This document shows positions 57,097 to 64,000 of a stretch of 64,000 nt of DNA, in pieces. Where the stretch lies: assembly GCF_046736075.1 (NCBI RefSeq), contig NZ_CP177163.1, positions 3,596,001 to 3,660,000 of the forward strand, given 5' to 3'. The notes under the pieces are model-generated. The model saw only the letters and a program-made list of their open reading frames with translations. It was not told the origin of the DNA and ran no database searches. How positions within the stretch are numbered: position 1 is the first letter of the stretch; each line of letters starts with the position of its first letter. The position numbers were made by a program, and so were the translations under genes. The DNA comes from Stenotrophomonas sp046736075. GTDB lineage: Bacteria; Pseudomonadota; Gammaproteobacteria; Xanthomonadales; Xanthomonadaceae.

Positions 57097-57399
57097 CCCG
57101 CCCGGCTGCACGTCCCGTAGAGCCGGGCTCTGCCCGGCTGCACTGCACGCACCGTAGAGCCGGGCTCTGCCCGGCCGCCCTTGGCGCCAGAAACGAACAG
57201 ACCAGTGCGGACCAACGGTCCGCACCCACCCGGTCTGCCCCGCACCCACCACGTGTGCCCGCACCCACCACCACGTCTGCCCCACACCCACCCGTGGGCA
57301 GGGTGTGACCTTTGGCCGGTCCCGAGCTTCCGCTCCCGCGCTACGCTCCGTGATTGCCCGCCATGCGGGCGTTGCATCCATCCGTAGCCGGAGAGTCGA
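57097..57399. repeat. Cluster of SMAG/REP palindromes and GCACCCACC repeats between gpmA and the M13 peptidase
   Basis: Two GTAG-headed elements, GTAG+AGCCGGGC-TCT-GCCCGGCT (57117-57139) and GTAG+AGCCGGGC-TCT-GCCCGGCC (57154-57176), about 37 bases apart, are followed by GTGCGGACC-AAC-GGTCCGCAC (57205-57225). Then comes a degenerate array of GCACCCACC units (57222-57290) ending in CACACCC...GGGTGTG (57283-57307). The gap holds no gene. Confidence 0.8.
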
Positions 57400-59499
57400 A
57401 TGAAGTTGTCCAAACTGGTCCCGTTGGGCCTGACCCTCGCCATCGCCGCGTCGCTGGCGTCGTGCGGCAAGACCGAAACCACCCCCGCCGCCACGGCCGA
57501 TGCCGCTGCCAAGCCGGCCTTCGATCAGTCGCAGATCAAGACGGCGCTGATTTCCCTCAACAGCGCCGACCTGGACCCGACCATCGCGGCCTGCACGGAC
57601 CTCAACGGGTTCGTCAACAGCAAGTGGCTCAAGGCCAACCCGGTGCCGAACGACCAGACCACCTGGGGCAGCTTCGAGATCCTGCGCGAGCGCTCGCTGG
57701 AAGTGCAGCACGCGCTGGTCCAGCAGGCTGCCGCCAGCCAGGCCAAGGCCGGCTCGGTGGAAGCCAAGATCGGCGACATCTGGAAGACCGGCTCGGACGA
57801 AGCCAAGATCGAAGCCGCCGGGATCGCACCGCTGCAGCCGCAGCTGGACAAGATCGCCGCACTGAAGGACACCGCCACCATCGCCCAGTACCTGCGCGAC
57901 AGCCAGGCACAGGGCCAGGGCGTGCTGTTCTCGCTGTTCGGCAATGCGGACTACAAGGATTCGGCCAACGTCATCGCGTACGTCGGCCAGGGTGGCCTCG
58001 GCCTGCCGGAAAAGGGCTATTACTTCGACGATTCGCAGGCCAAGATCCGCGACGCCTACGTGGCCTACATCGCCCAGGTGCTGACGCTGTCCGGCGTCGA
58101 CGCCGAGCAGGCCAAGACCCAGGCCAAGGCCGTGCTGGACTTCGAAACCCGCCTGGCGAAGGCCTCGCTGTCGCGCATCGAACTGCGCGATCCGTCCAAG
58201 CGCTACAACCCGATGAGCGCGGCCGACGCCGACAAGCTGACCCCGAACTTCAGCTGGACCGCGCTGTTCGACACCCTGAAGGTGCCGGCCGCGCAGAAGT
58301 TCTCGCTGGCCCAGCCGGGCTTCTTCGGCGAAGTGGACAAGATGCTGGCCGACGTGCCGGCCGCCACCTGGCAGGCCTACCTGCGCTTCCACACCGTCGA
58401 TGACGCCGCGCCGTACCTGAGCAGCGCCTTCGAGAAGGCCAACTTCGACTTCTACGGCACCACCCTGCGTGGCCAGAAGGAAATGCAGCCGCGCTGGAAG
58501 CGCGTGCTGGAATCGGTCAATGGCGCCATCGGCGAAGGCCTTGGCCAGCTGTATGTCGATGCCGTGTTCCCGGCTGACTCCAAGGTGGCCATGCAGCACC
58601 TGGTGGAGAACCTCTCGGTGGCGCTGAAGGCGCGCCTGGAGAAGCTGGAGTGGATGAGCGAAGACACCCGCAAGAAGGCGCTGGAGAAGTGGGCCAGCTT
58701 CACTCCGAAGATCGGCTACCCGGACAAGTGGCGCGACTGGTCGGGCCTGGAGACCAACGGCGACAGCTACCTGGCCAACATGCAGGCCGCGCGCGCGTTC
58801 AACTACCGCTTCATGCTGGCCAAGATCGGCAAGCCGGTGGACAAGACCGAGTGGGGCATGACCCCGCAGACCGTCAACGCCTACTACAACCCGACCAAGA
58901 ACGAGATCGTGTTCCCGGCGGCAATCCTGCAGGCGCCGTTCTTCGACGCCAAGGCCGACCCGGCGCTGAACTACGGCGGCATCGGTGCGGTGATCGGCCA
59001 CGAGATGATGCACGGCTACGACGATTCGGGCAGCCAGTTCGCCGCCAACGGCAACTTCGACAACTGGTGGAGCGACACCGACCGCAGCGCCTTCACCCAG
59101 CGTACCGACCAGCTGGTCGCGCAGTTCGACGGCTATGAATCGCTGCCGGGCGTGAACGTGAAGGGCAAGCTGACCCTGGGCGAGAACATCGGCGATCTGG
59201 GCGGCCTGACCGTGGCCTATGACGCGCTGCAGATGGCGTTGAAGGAAGACCCGAAGGTCAACGTGCCGGTCGATGGCCACACCCAGGACCAGCGCTTCTT
59301 CATGAACTGGGCCACCGTATGGCGCCGCAACTTCACCGAAGGCGAGCTGCGCGTGCGCCTGAACACCGATCCGCACGCCCCGGCGAACTTCCGTGCCAAC
59401 GGCGCGCCGTCGAACATGCCGGCCTACGCGCAGGCATTCGCGTGCAAGGCCGGCGACGGCATGGTGCGTGCCGACGACAAGCGTGTCGTGATCTGGTGA
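57400..59499 (+). CDS. M13-family metallopeptidase, lipoprotein (PepO-like)
   Basis: A 699-residue neprilysin-type zinc endopeptidase. The signal peptide (LVPLGLTLAIAASLASC) ends with a lipobox LASC, so the protein is probably anchored in an envelope membrane. The M13 substrate motif NAYYNPTKNEIVFPAAIL precedes the zinc site GHEMMH (His534 and His538 with catalytic Glu535), and ENIGDLGG supplies the third ligand Glu595. The ending RVVIW is the family C-terminus. It should degrade peptides of moderate size in the periplasm. Single gene ended by a strong terminator. Confidence 0.94.
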   Translation: MKLSKLVPLGLTLAIAASLASCGKTETTPAATADAAAKPAFDQSQIKTALISLNSADLDPTIAACTDLNGFVNSKWLKANPVPNDQTTWGSFEILRERSLEVQHALVQQAAASQAKAGSVEAKIGDIWKTGSDEAKIEAAGIAPLQPQLDKIAALKDTATIAQYLRDSQAQGQGVLFSLFGNADYKDSANVIAYVGQGGLGLPEKGYYFDDSQAKIRDAYVAYIAQVLTLSGVDAEQAKTQAKAVLDFETRLAKASLSRIELRDPSKRYNPMSAADADKLTPNFSWTALFDTLKVPAAQKFSLAQPGFFGEVDKMLADVPAATWQAYLRFHTVDDAAPYLSSAFEKANFDFYGTTLRGQKEMQPRWKRVLESVNGAIGEGLGQLYVDAVFPADSKVAMQHLVENLSVALKARLEKLEWMSEDTRKKALEKWASFTPKIGYPDKWRDWSGLETNGDSYLANMQAARAFNYRFMLAKIGKPVDKTEWGMTPQTVNAYYNPTKNEIVFPAAILQAPFFDAKADPALNYGGIGAVIGHEMMHGYDDSGSQFAANGNFDNWWSDTDRSAFTQRTDQLVAQFDGYESLPGVNVKGKLTLGENIGDLGGLTVAYDALQMALKEDPKVNVPVDGHTQDQRFFMNWATVWRRNFTEGELRVRLNTDPHAPANFRANGAPSNMPAYAQAFACKAGDGMVRADDKRVVIW

Positions 59500-59522
59500 T
59501 CGCGCGCGGTTGAGTGATACAG

Positions 59523-59548
59523 AAAACCCGGCAATCGCCGGGTTTTTT
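59523..59548 (+). terminator. Intrinsic terminator after the M13 peptidase gene
   Basis: AAAACCCGGC-AATC-GCCGGGTTTT, a perfect 10-bp stem followed by TT, giving a T6 run (59543-59548). It is 23 bases after the stop codon. Confidence 0.9.
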
Positions 59549-59568
59549 GTGGGCGGACCGCAGGGAAC

Positions 59569-60180
59569 TCAGCCCAGGGTCGGTTCGCGGCGCAGCAGAT
59601 GCTGGAACGCGCCCAGTACCTCCGGGTCGATCATGCCGCCGGAGGCATCCTCCAGCAGGAACATGACGCGGCTGCGCTCCATCGCATCGCGGTAGGGCCG
59701 CTCGCTGGTCATCGCATCCCAGGCGTCGACGACGGTCAGCACGCGCGCACCCAACGGGATGGCGCTGCCCCTGAGGCCGTCGGGGTAGCCGCTGCCGTCG
59801 TAGGCTTCATGGTGCCCGCGGATCAGGCGTGCCACGGCGTGGGCGTCGGCGCGGCCGGTGGCGGCGAAAATGCGTTCGCCGCGCTCGGGATGGGTGCGCA
59901 TGATCGCCCGCTGCTCGTCATCCAGGCGTGCCGGATGCAGCAGGACGTTGTCGGGAATGCCGATCTTGCCGATGTCGTGGAAGCGCGCGGCAAGGGCCAG
60001 GTGCGCGCGATCGGTGGCATCCAGGTCGCAGTAGCGGCCCAGCTGCTCGCACATCGTGCCGACGCGGTCGCAGTGGAAACGGGTGTAGGGGTCGCGCATC
60101 TGCAGCGACATCGACAGCGCGTCGATGGAGCAGGCGAGGGGGTGATCGGTGGGGCGGGGGAGGGGATCGGTCACGGTCAC
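59569..60180 (-). CDS. HD-GYP domain protein (putative c-di-GMP phosphodiesterase)
   Basis: A protein of about 203 residues that is almost only an HD-GYP domain: RDPYTRFHCDRVG, the metal motif FHDIGKIGIPDNVLLHP, then GHHEAYDGSGYPDGLRGSAIPLGARVLTVVDAWDAM. The GYP triplet is intact, so hydrolysis of c-di-GMP is plausible. No receiver or sensor domain is attached. The start is uncertain: the frame reaches ATG 60228, which overlaps the stop of the upstream gene, but a hairpin (about 60192-60213) lies in that stretch, so a GTG at 60180 or 60174 is preferred. Confidence 0.85.
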   Translation of the reverse strand: MTVTDPLPRPTDHPLACSIDALSMSLQMRDPYTRFHCDRVGTMCEQLGRYCDLDATDRAHLALAARFHDIGKIGIPDNVLLHPARLDDEQRAIMRTHPERGERIFAATGRADAHAVARLIRGHHEAYDGSGYPDGLRGSAIPLGARVLTVVDAWDAMTSERPYRDAMERSRVMFLLEDASGGMIDPEVLGAFQHLLRREPTLG

Positions 60181-60224
60181 AACTTCAAGGATCCCGGCCA
60201 CCTGCGTGACCGGGACCGGGTGGA

Positions 60225-60737
60225 TCAATGCTTCTGCAGGTTGATGCGGTGCTGCTTGGCGTAGGCGTCCTGGGCGTCGCTCAGGGCCTGCATCTCAACG
60301 TCCATGCGCTCACCGATCACGGTCAGCTTCTCCGCCAACGGCGCGATCTGCTCCTGGCTGTAGCCGTCCGGCAGTTCGGCAATCTGCAGCAGCACACCGA
60401 ACAGTTCCTCGGCGGTCTGCACATAGGTGCGCAGCTTCTGGTGCAGGTCCTTGGCGTCGTCGGACGGCGGCATCTGGTCGATGCTGACCAGGCGGTCCTG
60501 CTGTTCCTTCTGCGCGTTGCCCAGCGCGAACTTGAAGGTGCCCAGGCCCTTGCCTTCCTGCAGTGCGCGCTGCAGCTGCTCGCTCTGCGGCCCGACAGTC
60601 CACTGCTGCACGGTGCTGGTGGTGCCGTTCCAGTACGCGACGTTCTCGGTGAGGTAGTCGCGGGCGCTCATGCCGCCGCCGCACGCGGTCAGCAGGGCCA
60701 GGACGGCGGCCAGCACCAGGTAATGGAATCGTTTCAA
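60225..60737 (-). CDS. Putative lipoprotein of unknown function
   Basis: A 170-residue protein from a TTG start with AAGGAG seven bases upstream; the ATG at 60761 lies before that site. The signal peptide (FHYLVLAAVLALLTAC) ends in a lipobox LTAC with a glycine run after Cys. The mature part is entirely helical, rich in Gln, Glu and Asp (QSEQLQRALQEGKGLG, KDLHQKLRTYVQTAEELFGVLLQIAEL), a possible coiled coil on the periplasmic side. No family is recognised with certainty; size and helix pattern recall DUF3053-type lipoproteins. It lies between mfd and the HD-GYP gene on the same strand. Confidence 0.75.
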   Translation of the reverse strand: MKRFHYLVLAAVLALLTACGGGMSARDYLTENVAYWNGTTSTVQQWTVGPQSEQLQRALQEGKGLGTFKFALGNAQKEQQDRLVSIDQMPPSDDAKDLHQKLRTYVQTAEELFGVLLQIAELPDGYSQEQIAPLAEKLTVIGERMDVEMQALSDAQDAYAKQHRINLQKH

Positions 60738-60814
60738 AGCAACTCTCCTTGTCGCGGGCAAAAGAACAGGGTGATCCCCTCCGGCCCGCTGAGCGGAGGG
60801 GGTCGGGGGATCGG

Positions 60815-63800
60815 TCAGCCCGGCGTGAGGGTCAGCAGCAGGGCCTTTGCGGCGCTGAAGCGGTCTTCGGGCAGGGGCAGGGGGTGGCGGATGCGCAGCT
60901 TGTCCGGGCCGTCCATGCTGTACAGCTTGGGCTGCTTCTGGATCAGCTGGATGACGGCCATCGGGTCGATGTCCGGCTTGGCATCGAACACGATGCGGCC
61001 GCCGTTCTCGCCCAGTTCCAGCTTGCGGATGCCGCGCGCGTTGGCCTGCAGCTTCAGCTCGGCCACGGCGAACAGGTGCTTGGCCGGATCGGGCAGCAAC
61101 CCGAAGCGGTCGATCATCTCCACCTGCAGTTCGCGCAGGTCGGCCGGATCGCGCGCGCTGCTGATGCGCTTGTACAGAGTCAGGCGGGTGTGCACGTCCG
61201 GCAGGTAGTCGTCCGGAATCAACGCCGGCACGTGCAGTTCCACTTCGGCGCCGCGCGCTTCCTCGCCGGCATCCAGGTCGGGCAGCTTGCCCAGCCGGAT
61301 GCTGCGCACCGCGCGTTCGAGCAGCTCGGTGTACAGGCTGAAGCCGACCTCGGCCATCTGCCCGCTCTGGTCCTCGCCGAGCAGTTCGCCCGCACCGCGG
61401 ATTTCCAGGTCGTGCGTGGCCAAGGTGAAACCGGCGCCCAGTTCGTCCATCGAGGCGATAGCCTCCAGGCGCTTCTCGGCGTCGGGGGTCATCGAGCGCT
61501 TGTCCGGCACCACCAGATAGGCGTAGGCACGGTGGTGCGAACGGCCGACGCGGCCGCGCAGCTGATGCAGCTGGGCCAGGCCGAAGCGGTCGGCACGGTT
61601 GATGATGATGGTGTTGGCGTTGGGGATGTCGATGCCCGATTCGATGATCGTGGTCGACAGCAGCACGTTGAAGCGCTGCTTCTGGAAATCGAGCATCACC
61701 CGTTCCAGCTCGCGCTCGGGCATCTGCCCGTGGGCGATGCCGATGCGCGCTTCGGGCACCAGCTCGGCCAGGTCGCGCTGCATGCGGCCGATGCTTTCCA
61801 CATCGTTGTGCAGGAAATACAGCTGGCCGCCACGCGCCAGCTCACGCTGGAAGGCTTCGCGCAGCAGCGCGTTGTCCCAGGCCGTGATGAAGGTCTGCAC
61901 TGCCAGCCGGTTCGGCGGCGGGGTGGCGATGATCGAGAGATCGCGCAGCCCGGCCATCGCCATGTTCAAGGTCCGCGGGATCGGCGTGGCCGTGAGCGTC
62001 AGCAGGTGCACGTTGGCGCGCATCGCCTTCAGCGCTTCCTTCTGGCGCACACCGAAGCGCTGCTCCTCATCGACCACCACCAGGCCCAGGTCCTTGAACT
62101 TCACGTCCGGTTGCAGCAGGCGATGGGTGCCGATGATCACATCGATGGTGCCGGCGGCGACCTTCTCCAGCTCGGCCTTGATTTCCTTGGTGGTCTTGAA
62201 GCGCGACAGCACTTCCACCCGCAGCGGCCAATCGGCGAAGCGGTCGCGGAAGTTGCGGTAGTGCTGCTCGGCCAGCAGCGTGGTCGGCACCAGCACGGCC
62301 ACCTGCTTGCCGGCGCTGGCGGCGGCGAACGCAGCGCGCACGGCCACTTCGGTCTTGCCGAAGCCGACGTCGCCGCAGACCACGCGGTCCATCGGCTGGC
62401 TGCTGGCCAGGTCGCGCAGCGTGGCATCGATGGCGGCGAGCTGGTCCGGGGTTTCCTCGAACGGGAAGCCGGCCGCGAACGGTTCGTACATCGAGCGGTC
62501 CACGTGCAGCGCCAGGCCGGCGCGGGCACGCCGGCGGGCCTGGATTTCCAGCAGCTCGGCCGCCACATCGCGAACCTTCTCGGCCGCCTTGCGCTTGGCC
62601 TTGGTCCATTGCTCGCCGCCGAGCGAATGCAGCGGCGCGGTCTCCGGCGAGGCGCCGGAGTACCGGCTGATCAGGTGCAGCTGGGCGACCGGCACGTACA
62701 GGCGGTCGCCCTTGGCATATTCGATTTCGAGGAATTCGCCGGGCATGCCGCCCGCGTCCAGCACGATCAGGCCACGGTAACGGCCGACGCCGTGATCCTC
62801 ATGGACGATCGGCGCGCCTTCGGTGAGCTCGCCCAGGTCGCGGATGATCGCTTCGGGCTCGCGCCCGGCGCGGCGGGTGCGGCGGGTCTGGCCGGCGCGC
62901 TCGGGGAACAGCTGGCGTTCGGTCAGGACCGCCAGCGCCGGTTCGTCCAGCGCGAAGCCGTCCTCCAGCGGTGCCACGGTGATCGCAAAGCGCAGCTCGG
63001 GCTGGGCCAGGAAGGTCGGCAGGTCGGCGACCACCGGCGGTTTCAGGTCGGCGGCCTGCAGCACTTCCAGCAGCGCCTCGCGGCGACCTGGCGAGTCGGC
63101 GGCGATCAGCACGCGCCCGGGGTAGTGGCCGATGAAGGACTTCAGCGCCTCGCCGGCCGGTGCATCGCGTGCGGCCACCGGCAACGGCGGCAGTGGCTGG
63201 TCGCCCAGTGCATGCGCGTCCGCGATGCGCGGGTGGTCGGCCGCCCACACGTCCACGCGCGGCAGTGCATTGAGGCGGCTGTTGAGTTCGTCGGGGCTGA
63301 GATACAGCTCCTGGGGCGCCAGCAGGGGCCGCTCCACATCGTGGCGGCGCTGCTCATAGCGGTTCTGGGTCTGCGCCCAGAATGCCGCAGCGGCATCGCC
63401 GACGCCCGGCGCCACCAGTGGCAGCATGTTGGGCTGCAGGTAGTCGAACAGCGTGGCGGTCTGGTCGAAGAACAGCGGCAGGTAGTACTCCACGCCGGCC
63501 GGTGCCAGGCCCGATTTCAGGTCCTGGTACAGCGCGCTGCGCCGGGTATCCACGTCGAAGCGGTCGCGCAGGGTGGCCAGCACCCGCGCCACGCTGGCAT
63601 CGTCCAGCGGCACTTCGCGGCCGGGCAGCATGCGCACCGCATCGACCTTGTCCAGCGAGCGCTGCGACTCCGGGTCGAAGGCGCGGATCGAATCGATGTC
63701 CTCGTCCAGCAGTTCCACCCGCAGCGGCGCATCGGCGCCCATCGGATAGACGTCGAGCAGGCCGCCGCGCACGGCGAAATCGCCCGGGTCCATCACCTGC

Positions 63801-64000
63801 GGCACGTTGCGGTAGCCGGCCGATTCCAGGCGGCGTTTTTCCGCGTCCAGGTCCAGGCGCTGGCCGACCTTCAGGTCGAAGCTGCCACCCACGATGTACT
63901 TCAGCGGGGCCAGGTGCTGCAGCAGGGTCTGCACCGGCACCACCACGATGCCGCGCGTCAGCGTGGGCAGGTGGTGCAGTGCCGCCAGGCGCTGGGAGAT
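60815..64000 (-). CDS. mfd: Transcription-repair coupling factor Mfd (5' truncated by the window end)
   Basis: 1061 residues are visible; the first 90 or so lie beyond the window. Mfd removes RNA polymerase stalled at DNA lesions and recruits UvrA. Visible parts in order are the rest of the UvrB-like module, the polymerase-binding domain (GDRLYVPVAQLHLISRYSG), the translocase with Walker A CGDVGFGKTE, box VVDEEQRFG and LTATPIPRTLNMA, and helicase motif VI LHQLRGRVGRSHHRAYAYL. The C-terminal domain has the usual DLEIRGAGELLGEDQSG region upstream. No breaks are seen. Confidence 0.97.
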   Translation of the reverse strand: MSQRLAALHHLPTLTRGIVVVPVQTLLQHLAPLKYIVGGSFDLKVGQRLDLDAEKRRLESAGYRNVPQVMDPGDFAVRGGLLDVYPMGADAPLRVELLDEDIDSIRAFDPESQRSLDKVDAVRMLPGREVPLDDASVARVLATLRDRFDVDTRRSALYQDLKSGLAPAGVEYYLPLFFDQTATLFDYLQPNMLPLVAPGVGDAAAAFWAQTQNRYEQRRHDVERPLLAPQELYLSPDELNSRLNALPRVDVWAADHPRIADAHALGDQPLPPLPVAARDAPAGEALKSFIGHYPGRVLIAADSPGRREALLEVLQAADLKPPVVADLPTFLAQPELRFAITVAPLEDGFALDEPALAVLTERQLFPERAGQTRRTRRAGREPEAIIRDLGELTEGAPIVHEDHGVGRYRGLIVLDAGGMPGEFLEIEYAKGDRLYVPVAQLHLISRYSGASPETAPLHSLGGEQWTKAKRKAAEKVRDVAAELLEIQARRRARAGLALHVDRSMYEPFAAGFPFEETPDQLAAIDATLRDLASSQPMDRVVCGDVGFGKTEVAVRAAFAAASAGKQVAVLVPTTLLAEQHYRNFRDRFADWPLRVEVLSRFKTTKEIKAELEKVAAGTIDVIIGTHRLLQPDVKFKDLGLVVVDEEQRFGVRQKEALKAMRANVHLLTLTATPIPRTLNMAMAGLRDLSIIATPPPNRLAVQTFITAWDNALLREAFQRELARGGQLYFLHNDVESIGRMQRDLAELVPEARIGIAHGQMPERELERVMLDFQKQRFNVLLSTTIIESGIDIPNANTIIINRADRFGLAQLHQLRGRVGRSHHRAYAYLVVPDKRSMTPDAEKRLEAIASMDELGAGFTLATHDLEIRGAGELLGEDQSGQMAEVGFSLYTELLERAVRSIRLGKLPDLDAGEEARGAEVELHVPALIPDDYLPDVHTRLTLYKRISSARDPADLRELQVEMIDRFGLLPDPAKHLFAVAELKLQANARGIRKLELGENGGRIVFDAKPDIDPMAVIQLIQKQPKLYSMDGPDKLRIRHPLPLPEDRFSAAKALLLTLTPG

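Noticed and set aside
56305..59376. 1023-codon reverse open frame spanning gpmA and the M13 peptidase gene
   Set aside because: It runs through two well-supported genes and the repeat cluster between them; composition is typical of a GC-rich shadow frame.

Overview
The window is a 64-kb, GC-rich chromosomal segment from a gammaproteobacterium of the Xanthomonadaceae, most likely a Stenotrophomonas of the maltophilia group. The evidence is the Xanthomonad-style housekeeping set (ffh, rpsP-rimM-trmD-rplS, mutS, gpmA, mfd, M13 peptidase) and intergenic GTAG-headed palindromes of the kind known as SMAG/REP elements in S. maltophilia (12.5, 15.7, 57.1-57.2 kb). The genus is an inference. No rRNA, tRNA, CRISPR array, insertion sequence or integrase was recognised.

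Layout: 1-3.1 kb, the end of an unknown gene, a TPR-like protein and a small exported protein. 3.1-10.2 kb, a CcsA-like membrane protein, ffh, a lipoprotein, nitronate monooxygenase plus class IV aminotransferase, then the ribosomal protein/tRNA methylation operon with a good promoter and a UUCG terminator. 10.2-18.3 kb, a MATE exporter, a lipoprotein plus hslR, katG, a DUF937 protein and mutS. 18.4-23.1 kb, a compositionally different insert: a broken type III restriction (Res-like) gene end, then PAAR - DUF4123 chaperone - small co-chaperone - Tox-REase-5 nuclease - Imm52 immunity protein, i.e. a type VI secretion effector cassette with the order of the Pseudomonas TseT module. 23.2-34.5 kb, a type I secretion operon (HlyB-like ABC exporter, HlyD-like adaptor, lipoprotein, 2337-residue RTX protein).

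34.5-39.2 kb, a tightly overlapping efflux operon (TolC-like, HlyD-like and two ABC-2 permeases, with no ATPase) diverging from an oleate hydratase gene; a perfect FNR/Anr-type palindrome lies between them. 39.4-46.4 kb, fatty-acid functions: oleate hydratase, then a DesT/FabR-like repressor diverging from a ferredoxin-type reductase plus acyl desaturase pair, with a TATACA-N2-TGTATA operator between. 46.4-48 kb, a frameshifted gene and a calcineurin-like phosphoesterase.

48.2-53.7 kb is the most interesting stretch: a WYL-domain regulator, two dynamin-like GTPases (LeoBC-like and LeoA-like, overlapping by one base), a 32-residue one-helix membrane microprotein and a 64-residue zinc-ribbon protein, all on one strand. 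Paired Leo dynamins with a WYL regulator suggest a phage-defence or membrane-stress system; the two small genes are not, to my knowledge, described as part of it. The window ends with a globin-coupled diguanylate cyclase, a cation-efflux protein, gpmA, an M13 peptidase, an HD-GYP protein, a lipoprotein and the 5'-truncated mfd.
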